Shown here in pieces: positions 4,387-12,521 of a DNA stretch of 12,521 nt. The DNA is from RGIG4079 sp045576735 (GTDB lineage Bacteria > Bacteroidota > Bacteroidia > Bacteroidales > Muribaculaceae), in the NCBI GenBank assembly GCA_045576735.1, contig JAZNGZ010000085.1, positions 1 through 12,521 on the forward strand. The letters are read 5' to 3'. The notes under the pieces were generated by a model. It saw nothing but the letters and a program-made list of their open reading frames with translations, did not search any database and was not told where the DNA came from. Position 1 is the first letter of the stretch. Each line of letters starts with the position of its first letter. The translations under genes and the position numbers were made by a program.

Positions 4387-7005
4387 GTGGCAAAGAAAAT
4401 CGTAGAGACTCCGTTGATGAAACAGTATATCGAGATGAAGCAAAAACATCCCGATGCAATACTCCTTTTTCGCGTAGGCGACTTCTACGAAACATTCTCA
4501 GACGATGCAATAGCGGCATCGGAAATTCTTGGTATCACTCTCACTCGCCGTGCCAACGGGTCAGCGCAACATGTGGAACTAGCGGGTTTCCCCCACCATG
4601 CGCTCGATACTTACTTGCCCAAACTAGTGCGTGCCGGCAAGCGTGTTGCAATCTGCGAGCAACTTGAGGACCCAAAACTGACAAAGAAACTCGTAAAACG
4701 CGGCATTACCGAACTTGTGACCCCCGGTGTGTCAATCAACGATAATATCCTCGACCATCGCGAAAACAACTTCTTGGCTGCAGTACATTTCGCACGCCAT
4801 GGAGTGGTGGGGGTAGCGTTTCTCGACATAAGTACCGGTGAATTCCTCACTGCCGAAGGCTCTGCCGACTATATCGACAAACTGCTAGGCAATTTCGCGC
4901 CTAAAGAGGTGCTTGTGGAACGTGGCAACCGAAACCTCATCGAAGATAATTTCTCGGCTCGATACTTCACGTTTGAACTCGACGACTGGATTTTTACCGA
5001 TGAGGCAGCAATGGACCGATTGCTCAAGCAATTTGAGACTGTGAGCCTCAAAGGGTTTGGCATCAACAAAATGCCGGCGGCTGTAATAGCATCTGGAGCA
5101 ATCCTTCATTATCTCGACATCACGCAACATAATCAAATATCGCACATCAATACTCTATCGCGCATTGAGGAGGACCGTTATGTGCGCCTTGATAAATTTA
5201 CAGTGCGCAACCTTGAGCTCGTCGATAGTTTTGCCGACGATGGCAAAAGCTTGTTGAGCGTCATCGACCGCACTTTAAGCCCTATGGGCGCACGATTGTT
5301 GCGTCGATGGGTATTGTTCCCTCTAAAAGACGTAAAAGCAATTAACGCGCGCTTAGACGTGGTGGAACACTTCTTCCGCCACCCCGATGAACGCGAAGAT
5401 ATAAAATCATCGCTCGAACAGATTGGCGACCTCGAACGCCTCATTTCGAAAGTGGCGGTTGGACGCATCACCCCTCGCGAAGTGGTGCAGCTGCGCAATG
5501 CCCTCACTGCCGTTGAACCCATTAAGGGATTATGCTCATCAGCCGACCTTGACGCGCTACGCGCCATTGGCGACCAACTCAATCCATGCACAGTGATTCG
5601 CGACCGCATAGCTCGCGAAATAGTCGACGATGCCCCCTCGGCGCTCAATCGTGGCACCGTGATAAAAGATGGTGTTGATGCCGAGCTCGACGAGCTGCGT
5701 GAGATTGCCTTCCAAGGCAAAGACTACCTCATGAAGATTCAGGTGCGCGAGAGCGAAGCAACAGGCATTCCAAGCCTCAAGATTGGCTACAACAACGTGT
5801 TTGGCTACTACATAGAGGTCACAAACACCCACAAAGACAAAGTTCCCGAAGAGTGGATTCGCAAGCAGACTCTTGTTAATGCCGAGCGATATATCACTCA
5901 GGAGCTAAAAGAATATGAAGAAAAGATACTCGGTGCTCAAGAACGCATTGCCATTATTGAAGCCCGATTATATAACGAACTCGTGGCTGCATTGGCACAA
6001 TACACCCCTGCCATTCAGCTCAACGCCTCATTGATTGCCCGCCTCGACTGTCTCACTGCATTCACTCGTGTTGCAATGGAAAATCACTATAACCGCCCGG
6101 TTGTAGATGATTCTCTCGACATTGAGATTGTCGAAGGTCGTCACCCCGTGATTGAAAAAGAATTGCCTATCGGCGAGCCATATATCACTAATAGCGTGTC
6201 GCTCAGCAACACCGGCACCCAGGTGATGATGATTACCGGGCCAAATATGTCGGGTAAATCGGCTCTTCTTCGCCAAACTGCCCTCAATGTGTTGATGGCT
6301 CAAATAGGGTGCTTTGTGGCTGCTGACAGCGCTCGCATTGGCATTGTTGACAAGATTTTTACCCGCGTGGGTGCAAGCGACAATATCTCGTTGGGCGAAT
6401 CAACCTTTATGGTTGAGATGAACGAGGCCGCTTCTATCCTCAATAATATGAGCCAGCGAAGCCTTATATTGTTTGACGAATTGGGACGCGGCACATCTAC
6501 CTACGACGGTATATCTATCGCGTGGGCCATTGTGGAGCATATCCACGAATATCGAGGCATTCATCCCAAAACACTATTTGCCACACACTACCACGAGCTA
6601 AACGAAATGGAAAAGACTTTCTCGCGCGTGGTCAACTATAATGTGTCGGTCAAAGAAATAAATAACAAGGTGGTTTTCTTGCGCAAATTGGCGCGCGGAG
6701 GCTCGGAACATAGTTTCGGTATACATGTGGCTAAACTCGCCGGAATGCCTCAGTCAATCGTGAAACGCGCCGACCAAGTGTTGAAGCAACTCGAAACAGC
6801 CAACCGCAAAGACGATATATCAAAAGACCTCGGTGCAGTGGCAGAGCAATGTGGTGGTATGCAACTTTCGTTCTTCCAGCTCGACGACCCGGTGTTGAGC
6901 CAAGTGCGTGACGAAATTCGCGACCTCGACATCAACAATCTCACCCCCATGGCTGCCCTCAACAAGTTGCACGACATTCGCAAAATTATAACAGGAAAAG
7001 ATTAA
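4387..7005 (+). CDS. mutS: DNA mismatch repair protein MutS
   Basis: MutS binds mismatches and small loops as a dimer and, using ATP, recruits MutL and the sliding clamp. The 872 residues cover the whole family (E. coli 853). The mismatch-reading motif Phe33-Tyr34-Glu35 lies in LFRVGDFYETF. The ATPase domain holds Walker A GPNMSGKS (618-625), the SLGESTFM signature (668-675), Walker B LILFDELGRG (Asp697, Glu698) and the switch histidine in FATHYHE (His734). Near the end QLSFF (826-830) fits the bacterial beta-clamp binding motif. The start is GTG at 4387: it gives AKKIVETPLMKQY directly before the conserved FYE region, as in relatives, while the first ATG (codon 11) would cut conserved sequence. 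The gene has GC-richer codon use than the ATPase gene before it. rlmN follows after 26 bases without a terminator. Confidence 0.98.
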   Translation: MAKKIVETPLMKQYIEMKQKHPDAILLFRVGDFYETFSDDAIAASEILGITLTRRANGSAQHVELAGFPHHALDTYLPKLVRAGKRVAICEQLEDPKLTKKLVKRGITELVTPGVSINDNILDHRENNFLAAVHFARHGVVGVAFLDISTGEFLTAEGSADYIDKLLGNFAPKEVLVERGNRNLIEDNFSARYFTFELDDWIFTDEAAMDRLLKQFETVSLKGFGINKMPAAVIASGAILHYLDITQHNQISHINTLSRIEEDRYVRLDKFTVRNLELVDSFADDGKSLLSVIDRTLSPMGARLLRRWVLFPLKDVKAINARLDVVEHFFRHPDEREDIKSSLEQIGDLERLISKVAVGRITPREVVQLRNALTAVEPIKGLCSSADLDALRAIGDQLNPCTVIRDRIAREIVDDAPSALNRGTVIKDGVDAELDELREIAFQGKDYLMKIQVRESEATGIPSLKIGYNNVFGYYIEVTNTHKDKVPEEWIRKQTLVNAERYITQELKEYEEKILGAQERIAIIEARLYNELVAALAQYTPAIQLNASLIARLDCLTAFTRVAMENHYNRPVVDDSLDIEIVEGRHPVIEKELPIGEPYITNSVSLSNTGTQVMMITGPNMSGKSALLRQTALNVLMAQIGCFVAADSARIGIVDKIFTRVGASDNISLGESTFMVEMNEAASILNNMSQRSLILFDELGRGTSTYDGISIAWAIVEHIHEYRGIHPKTLFATHYHELNEMEKTFSRVVNYNVSVKEINNKVVFLRKLARGGSEHSFGIHVAKLAGMPQSIVKRADQVLKQLETANRKDDISKDLGAVAEQCGGMQLSFFQLDDPVLSQVRDEIRDLDINNLTPMAALNKLHDIRKIITGKD

Positions 7006-7031
7006 TCATCAACTCTATATCACCTCGCATT

Positions 7032-8051
7032 ATGCAGAAATTGCCATTAATAGGATTGACTCTTGAGGGGTTGCGTGAAGTGGCCTCAAAATGTGGCATG
7101 CCCGCATTTGCCGCCAAGCAAATGGCGCAATGGCTCTATGAAAAGCGTGCCACCTCAATCGACCAAATGACAAACCTTTCACTCAAAGCGCGCGCTCGAT
7201 TGAGCGAGGAATATGAGATAGGTCGCGAAGAACCTATCGCTGAAGCCCGGTCGGTCGACGGCACTGCCAAATACCTATTTAACGGAGCCGGCGGACGTGA
7301 TATTGAAGCTGTGTATATCCCCGATCGTGACCGTGCCACAATTTGCGTATCATCGCAAGCAGGGTGCAAAATGAATTGCCACTTCTGCATGACCGGCAAA
7401 CAAGGTTTTCACGGCAACCTATCGGCTCAAGGTATTATCAACCAAGTGCTATCCATTCCCGAGAGCGAAAAGCTCACCAACATAGTGTTTATGGGTATGG
7501 GCGAACCGATGGACAACTTGCAGCCGGTGCTCGATGCGATTGAAATACTCACAGCCCCATGGGGCCTCGCTTGGAGCCCTAAGCGCATCACGGTTTCATC
7601 TATTGGCAAGATAAAAGAGCTAAAAACACTTCTCGAAACGACTAAAGTGCATATCGCCATAAGCGTGCATTCGCCTTATCCCACCGAGAGGGCGCAGATA
7701 ATGCCTGTGGAACGGGCTTATCCCATCGTGGAGGTGATGAATTTGCTCAAAAATTATGATTTCGCTCATCAACGCCGCTTGTCGGTTGAATATATCATGT
7801 GGAAAGGGTTTAACGACGACATTCGTCATGCCGACGCCTTGGCTCGACTTCTCCGTGACACCAATTCTCGTGTAAACCTCATTCGATTCCACGCAATTCC
7901 GGGTGTTGAGCTCAAAACCACCGATGAGAGGGCTATGACAGCTTTCCGCGACCACCTCAACCAACTCGGTATCACTGCCACAATACGCGCCTCGCGTGGC
8001 GAGGACATCATGGCAGCCTGCGGCATGCTCGCCGGCGAAAAAAGGACTTAA
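7032..8051 (+). CDS. rlmN: dual-specificity 23S rRNA/tRNA adenine-C2 methyltransferase RlmN
   Basis: This radical SAM enzyme methylates C2 of A2503 in 23S rRNA (E. coli numbering) and of A37 in some tRNAs. It has 339 residues, near the normal size. The 4Fe-4S cluster cysteines are Cys112, Cys116 and Cys119 in GCKMNCHFC. The two catalytic cysteines match Cys105 (in ICVSSQ) and Cys330 (in MAACGML), equivalent to E. coli Cys118 and Cys355. The SAM-binding GMGEP is at 155-159. The N-terminal helical RNA-binding part (about 1-95) is complete. The RlmN form is favoured over the resistance enzyme Cfr because of overall fit and its chromosomal setting beside mutS; sequence alone does not exclude other members of the family. 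The ATG at 7032 lies 26 bases after mutS, so the two are probably co-transcribed, ending at the hairpin at 8092-8121. Confidence 0.96.
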   Translation: MQKLPLIGLTLEGLREVASKCGMPAFAAKQMAQWLYEKRATSIDQMTNLSLKARARLSEEYEIGREEPIAEARSVDGTAKYLFNGAGGRDIEAVYIPDRDRATICVSSQAGCKMNCHFCMTGKQGFHGNLSAQGIINQVLSIPESEKLTNIVFMGMGEPMDNLQPVLDAIEILTAPWGLAWSPKRITVSSIGKIKELKTLLETTKVHIAISVHSPYPTERAQIMPVERAYPIVEVMNLLKNYDFAHQRRLSVEYIMWKGFNDDIRHADALARLLRDTNSRVNLIRFHAIPGVELKTTDERAMTAFRDHLNQLGITATIRASRGEDIMAACGMLAGEKRT

Positions 8052-8091
8052 TGGTCTAAATACAAATTCAATATCAACAAGCTATAAAAGA

Positions 8092-8121
8092 AAAAAGGTT
8101 CGCATCGCTGCGGACCTTTTT
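8092..8121. terminator. bidirectional terminator between rlmN and the T9SS protein gene
   Basis: A 13-bp stem pairs 8092-8104 with 8109-8121 around the tetraloop TCGC, with one T-G wobble. The arms end in A and T runs on both sides, so the hairpin has a T tract on either strand. It lies 40 bases after the rlmN stop and 40 bases beyond the stop of the convergent gene, and can serve both. Confidence 0.9.
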
Positions 8122-8161
8122 CAATTACAACTACTATTATTAAAATTAAGGCATATAGTGA

Positions 8162-11100
8162 TTATTGTTTAATCATCATTTTTGCTATGCCAAGGGTGTT
8201 GACGATATACATTCCTTGTGGCAATCCTTCAACATTGATTTCCACTGTAGTATCGTTGATGTCTTTCACCACTTTCACCAATTGGCCATCCATTGTGAAG
8301 ATTTTCACTTCACTCATAGCCATAGGTGCTTGCAATGTAAACACACTTCCCACCGGGTTAGGATAAAGATGGATACCTCCGGCAGCATTGGTGAGAATAC
8401 CCTCAACACCGGTAGTAACACTTGCTGAGTTTACATACATATTTGAGAGTGGAGTGGGGACAGTCATCACATTCATTGTCCCACCTTCAAGAGGAATGTC
8501 ATATGTTTCAGGGTTTTCTGCCACCATAAATCCGGCATTTAAGCCTGTGTAATTGACTATAGGATATTCGGCAGTCAAAGTGACATCAAATTTAATCTCG
8601 CTCACAGCGGTTTCATCTGAGGCAAGTGGAGCATTTGCTCCATACACATAGTGAACAAGCATAGGAACTTTGTTGTTTTTAATCGCTTGAGCCGACCAGT
8701 TATTAGACCCGTCATATCCAATAGCTCCATCGGTTAATGCTGCATTTGAGCTATTAAGACTCGTTACTTCGTCATCGGTCAAAATAGAGCCTGCATGATA
8801 TTGAACCCATGCATCGGGATTGTGCTCAACATTTTCATAGTGACCATAACATATTGCTTTTGAAGCTCCGTAATATCCCATATATCGGTTGAGCGAGTTG
8901 TATTCTCCCCAATCAAAGAGCATTGCTGCATCGTAATAATAAGGATAATAGCCATTGCTTGTCGCATTGTCGTAATAGAAGTGTGAACCTCCACGTTGAT
9001 ACAATGCTCCTGTTACTGTGCTATTATTAGCCTTTGAAACTCCTAACTCGGGAAGACTTGTAGAGCCTATAACAAGTTTAGCTTCGGTTGTCATAATGAC
9101 TTCTAATCCGTCTCTATTTCCTTCTGCATTTAGACGGCGATATGCAACATCCACTTTTGCGGTATAAGTCTTGCTCGTTGGGTTATAAACCTTACGAGTG
9201 CGACCATCTTCGCCAGTCTCCTCTTTATAATCAACTTTTAGTCCAATTGCATCACATATCACATCGTTTATATTAGAATAACATGCTGCGTATTCCGCTG
9301 ATTCTAACTGATCCTCAAGTTGCATTTTAGCAAATTCATTTCCGTTTTCATCGTAAATATAAATTCCGTATGCCACTGCCCAACCGGCATTTTCATAGAT
9401 GCCATTATTTAATTTGCCAAGCACTTCCTCTGTAACAAGTACAGGTTTAAGAACACTACTATTTGTTCCGTAATAGTTAGCATTGTTTAGAGTTACAGGG
9501 TTGGATGGTGTTGCATCTAATTCATTAGTTTCGGGGTTGATGCGACGGAAAGAACCTATAGGCATATCTTCATTTCCGGTCAATGAACCATAATCTCCCA
9601 CAAGTTTATAGAAATTGGCCGGAGTAGTTGACCACACCAATTCGGGAACCACAAGTTTTGTCGCCAATACATCACTTGGGATGAAGTATGAGGATGAGGT
9701 TCTCACCACATATACCTTCACCTTATATTCCTTATCAGGATTAATATTATGCCACGTAACCGTTGGCAGTTCGCCATTTTCTCCCACTGAGAAACCATCA
9801 ACTACCACATGATAACCATTGACAGTAAAATCATTAGTTTCCATTATTGAATATGTAGCAGATGTAGATGTACTCTCGCTCACATCGCCTGTTGAAACAG
9901 TAACACCTGTATTTTCGGCAAGTGCAGTTTTGGTTACATCATCTTGAGGCACAATTAGCATAATTTGAGCAGAATTAGCACCCGTCTTTGTAATGTCAAC
10001 TTTTGAATCAAGTTGCACACTAAAGCCATAGAGAGTTTCACCATTTGCATTTTTGTCGGTCACTTGCGCAAATGTTCCCGTAACGGGGCATGAAGGAGCT
10101 TTAGTTGTGCTTGTAACAACAGCACTTTCAGTGCCACGATGAGCCGAACGGTCATATAGTGGTATAATCATATATTCATACACCATATCGTAGTTGTTAG
10201 AGCCATCGGTATCATGAGGAGCCACATGCTCAAATGTACAACTTTCGGCAGTATATGAATCATAGAAAGTCTTATTTGGCATCATACCACTTTTATTACC
10301 GCTACATGTTATGGTAGAGTCGGTAGCACCATTATATTTTACACTTGCTTTGCCTGCAAAATTCCATACGGCACCGCTTGTCCCGTCGATTGTGCGGTAA
10401 TCTTTATATTCGCTAGCTCCACTCCTTTTTCTGCGATACCACACTTCATAGGTGTGCATTGTAGAGCGGTCATACGCTTGAGGGGTCCAAGTCAATTGGT
10501 TAACAACTTGATTGTTGGCATTCATATATTGTTTTGCCACCTTCAAATTTGATACAGCATTATTAGGTTTTACTGCAGTGATAAAATATTTAGCGAAACC
10601 TCTGCCTGGAACGTGGGTGTATAGTGCAAATACATTATCATTTACACGTTCCAACTCATTCCAACTACTCACAGTAGTGTTTTGAAACTTCACTGGGAAG
10701 TTGGGCGTTGGAGTTGCGAGTTTGGTAGCAGCATCGGTCTCAGCCCATCCATAAGAATATCCTATAGGAGCGTATTTACGAGTTGGACTACCGGTAAACA
10801 CAGGTGCCGAAGTTGTTGACATTGGATTATTTCCATTGGAGTCGGCATATTTTGAGTATTGAATTATGATTTTACCTTCACGTTTATTTGCATCAGAATC
10901 AGTGTCGCTAATATCAAAAGGCATCCATTGCAACCAATAGTTATGCACAATTACACGAGTACCCTTGATTGAGTCAATTTCGGGTGATGACATCTGGTCC
11001 GATTTGTGGCGATTAGCACTGGTAGTACCAATATAACTGCTATAATTCAAATCATCTACATAGCCCTGCCATTTATTTCCGTCACGAGTTGCACTATATT

Positions 11101-12298
11101 CGGCTAATCCTGCGTATGGTACGCTCCAAAAGTATTCAAGCTCATCCGATTCCATAAAGAAATATTCGGTAGGAGCTGTTTCAAAAGAATAGTCACGAGG
11201 GTGCCAATACCCTGAACGATACGTATTTTTCCACAAACCACTCCAAGGATAATATCCGGGGGATGTACGGTTCCCCACTGTGAGGGTGTAATTTAAATAC
11301 CAGTTGGTATATTGACCATCGGCAAACATATTACCATATACTATGGTATCACACGCATGAAATATCTGTCCGGTTGAGTAACCATTATAGTATGAACTGG
11401 GAGCTAATTCAGTTGAGCCTTGAAGATAGCCTTTACCCCAAAGGTTACCCGATACCCCAAGAAAGTCGGTGGGTTCTTTTGTGATATTGGTATTTGCCTT
11501 GTGATAATATTTATTTGCCCAATCTACCGATCTAGCAGGGTAGTTGGGATTAGGTGTATTTGATGTTGGCGCAAAGTATTCATAATTAGAAAGATCCGAT
11601 GTCGAAGAGCCGGTTAACTTTCCGTCACTTTCGTTTATCAATCGACGATAAAAGGGATAACTGGCTCTCCCTGTATCGTTCATTTTTGACAACTTTGGAA
11701 TAAAGTCAATCAACTTGCCATATTCGGTGGCTGATTTATACACTGCATAACCTTTCACAAAGTGTGTGCCGGAAGTATTTCTCCAACCATTTAACCCATC
11801 GTTCCACATGTGGACAAGGTTGCCATACCAGTCTTGTGCCATAGCGCCCGAACCGGTTTCGGCACCAAGGAATTCAAAGTCAAAATTAGGATTATTGATG
11901 CCGTCGGCATATCCTACACCATACGATTTTGTAGGAGTTGTCCTTCCCGATTCTCCGGTAACAGTGTTCCACCAATAAATATAGTTTTCGGCAGGGTTAA
12001 TCCAATAAACCACCCCCATTGACACTCCAAACTGGCGCACCATTTGAGCCGTAGCAAGAGTGTAGGAATAATTACTTTGGGTGTAGGCATGAGACATTTC
12101 AGCCAAGGGCCAATTATTATCGGTGTAGGTCGTGTTTTCTTCGGTATATGTGATACCATAAAGACCATCACGCGAATGCTTACTAAATGCATCGTTCTTA
12201 ACCTCAATGCTGTAATCATTAGTCGCAGCATTCAATAGCGGGATACCCATCGAGGCGATAGCAACTAAAGATAGCACCTGTTTTAATAGCTTTCTCAT
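8162..12298 (-). CDS. large secreted protein with T9SS type A C-terminal sorting domain
   Basis: The 1378-residue product has a Sec signal peptide (MRKLLKQVLSLVAIASMG, cleavage after LLNA at residue 24). Its last 72 residues are a type IX secretion sorting domain: LYPNP at 1311-1315, the KIFTMDGQLV strand, then GLPQGMYIV and a basic end (MMIKQ). The protein is therefore expected to cross the outer membrane by T9SS, lose this tail, and be attached to the surface or released. The N-terminal half (about 25-570) is rich in Tyr, Trp, Asn and Gly and matches nothing I recognise; DWYGNLVHMWNDG is one conspicuous segment. From about 578, NQLTWTPQAYD and YEVWYRRKRSG look like a fibronectin type III repeat, and a second such domain may end near 890. 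No catalytic motif is evident, so adhesion or glycan binding is a guess. It is monocistronic, with its own promoter. Confidence 0.93.
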   Translation of the reverse strand: MRKLLKQVLSLVAIASMGIPLLNAATNDYSIEVKNDAFSKHSRDGLYGITYTEENTTYTDNNWPLAEMSHAYTQSNYSYTLATAQMVRQFGVSMGVVYWINPAENYIYWWNTVTGESGRTTPTKSYGVGYADGINNPNFDFEFLGAETGSGAMAQDWYGNLVHMWNDGLNGWRNTSGTHFVKGYAVYKSATEYGKLIDFIPKLSKMNDTGRASYPFYRRLINESDGKLTGSSTSDLSNYEYFAPTSNTPNPNYPARSVDWANKYYHKANTNITKEPTDFLGVSGNLWGKGYLQGSTELAPSSYYNGYSTGQIFHACDTIVYGNMFADGQYTNWYLNYTLTVGNRTSPGYYPWSGLWKNTYRSGYWHPRDYSFETAPTEYFFMESDELEYFWSVPYAGLAEYSATRDGNKWQGYVDDLNYSSYIGTTSANRHKSDQMSSPEIDSIKGTRVIVHNYWLQWMPFDISDTDSDANKREGKIIIQYSKYADSNGNNPMSTTSAPVFTGSPTRKYAPIGYSYGWAETDAATKLATPTPNFPVKFQNTTVSSWNELERVNDNVFALYTHVPGRGFAKYFITAVKPNNAVSNLKVAKQYMNANNQVVNQLTWTPQAYDRSTMHTYEVWYRRKRSGASEYKDYRTIDGTSGAVWNFAGKASVKYNGATDSTITCSGNKSGMMPNKTFYDSYTAESCTFEHVAPHDTDGSNNYDMVYEYMIIPLYDRSAHRGTESAVVTSTTKAPSCPVTGTFAQVTDKNANGETLYGFSVQLDSKVDITKTGANSAQIMLIVPQDDVTKTALAENTGVTVSTGDVSESTSTSATYSIMETNDFTVNGYHVVVDGFSVGENGELPTVTWHNINPDKEYKVKVYVVRTSSSYFIPSDVLATKLVVPELVWSTTPANFYKLVGDYGSLTGNEDMPIGSFRRINPETNELDATPSNPVTLNNANYYGTNSSVLKPVLVTEEVLGKLNNGIYENAGWAVAYGIYIYDENGNEFAKMQLEDQLESAEYAACYSNINDVICDAIGLKVDYKEETGEDGRTRKVYNPTSKTYTAKVDVAYRRLNAEGNRDGLEVIMTTEAKLVIGSTSLPELGVSKANNSTVTGALYQRGGSHFYYDNATSNGYYPYYYDAAMLFDWGEYNSLNRYMGYYGASKAICYGHYENVEHNPDAWVQYHAGSILTDDEVTSLNSSNAALTDGAIGYDGSNNWSAQAIKNNKVPMLVHYVYGANAPLASDETAVSEIKFDVTLTAEYPIVNYTGLNAGFMVAENPETYDIPLEGGTMNVMTVPTPLSNMYVNSASVTTGVEGILTNAAGGIHLYPNPVGSVFTLQAPMAMSEVKIFTMDGQLVKVVKDINDTTVEINVEGLPQGMYIVNTLGIAKMMIKQ
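8165..8380 (-). other. T9SS type A sorting domain (coding segment)
   Basis: This segment encodes residues 1307-1378 of the large protein. The pattern is YPNP, a hydrophobic strand ending at VFTLQ, VKIFTMDGQLV, a short V-rich strand (TTVEINV), LPQGMYIV, and a final Met-Ile-Lys-Gln. It fits the Por secretion system C-terminal sorting domain (TIGR04183), which directs substrates to the T9SS translocon and is then cleaved. No T9SS machinery genes are in this window. Confidence 0.88.
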
Positions 12299-12329
12299 TT
12301 TTTTGAATAGGAGTTTAATGTTGTTAGTA

Positions 12330-12354
12330 TATTGTAGTTATTAGTTATACAATA
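12330..12354 (-). other. 7-bp inverted repeat in the leader of the T9SS protein gene
   Basis: TATTGTA (12330-12336) and TACAATA (12348-12354) are separated by 11 bases and lie between the predicted transcription start and the ATG at 12298. This could be a weak RNA hairpin or an operator half-site pair. In such AT-rich DNA chance is also plausible. Confidence 0.3.
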
Positions 12355-12368
12355 GTAGTAATCAGCGA

Positions 12369-12376
12369 CAAAAATA
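12369..12376 (-). promoter_or_regulatory. -7 element of the T9SS protein gene
   Basis: On the minus strand this reads TATTTTTG, matching TAnnTTTG. Transcription would start near 12362, giving a leader of about 64 bases. No clear -33 TTTG is found at the expected distance; the region is simply AT-rich. Confidence 0.5.
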
Positions 12377-12521
12377 AATAAAATGGATTTTTTTATAAAT
12401 TTTAATATACATATGGCTTTTAGATGAACCGTCTTTTTTAATGTTTATCCACAAACGTCATTAAGATTTTTTGTTTTTTATTTTTGTTTATCTTAATGTG
12501 CATTTTTGAGGTTTTTTGGGC
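12377..12521. other. AT-rich intergenic edge with no gene seen
   Basis: These bases have long A/T runs and no frame with recognisable protein. A TATTTTTG on the plus strand at 12479-12486 could be the -7 element of a gene beyond the window, but it has no -33 partner. I see no hairpin terminator here. Confidence 0.4.

Noticed and set aside
5178..5720. A 180-codon minus-strand open frame inside mutS
   Set aside because: It is Ser/Arg-rich and antisense to conserved MutS core sequence, typical of a shadow frame.
12479..12486. Plus-strand TATTTTTG as promoter for a gene right of the window
   Set aside because: No -33 partner, in a long T-rich stretch where such matches are expected by chance; no coding sequence follows in the window.

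Overview
The window looks like a chromosomal segment of a Bacteroidales bacterium; a Muribaculaceae- or Prevotella-like host is my guess from style, not proven. The grounds are promoters of the Bacteroidetes type (a -7 element TAnnTTTG), starts without a clear Shine-Dalgarno sequence, a protein ending in a type IX secretion (T9SS) sorting domain, and a GARQVGKST-type ATPase of the kind common in this phylum.

Layout, left to right. Positions 2-124 hold the last 40 codons of an IS110-family transposase, cut by the window edge. A degenerate array of 7-bp units (149-204) and the pckA promoter follow. pckA (359-1963) encodes ATP-dependent phosphoenolpyruvate carboxykinase and ends at a strong hairpin terminator. 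A second 7-bp array (2036-2145) changes orientation in its middle, so it can fold into a 21-bp hairpin. Next is a small tyrosine-rich exported protein of unknown function (2236-2682) with its own promoter and terminator. The 441-base gap after it (2683-3123) carries a REP/REPIN-like pair of hairpins and a cluster of AT-rich repeats forming the promoter of an AAA ATPase/DUF4143 gene (3124-4251). The ATPase gene is bracketed by 29/30-bp direct repeats. mutS (GTG start, 4387-7005) and rlmN (7032-8051) follow on the same strand, probably as one transcript, ending at a hairpin that also serves the convergent gene. The minus strand then carries one very large secreted T9SS cargo protein (8162-12298). 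The right-hand 223 bases hold its promoter and leader and no gene I can support.

The genes form no single pathway. pckA is central carbon metabolism, mutS is mismatch repair, and rlmN is rRNA/tRNA methylation. The small exported protein, the ATPase and the T9SS protein look like accessory genes. The most unusual material is between genes: two 7-bp arrays, a REPIN-like element, and a repeated AT-rich promoter module found upstream of the exported protein, twice upstream of the ATPase, and again just after the ATPase and before mutS. I see no CRISPR array, tRNA, rRNA or complete mobile element, and no clearly new multi-gene system.
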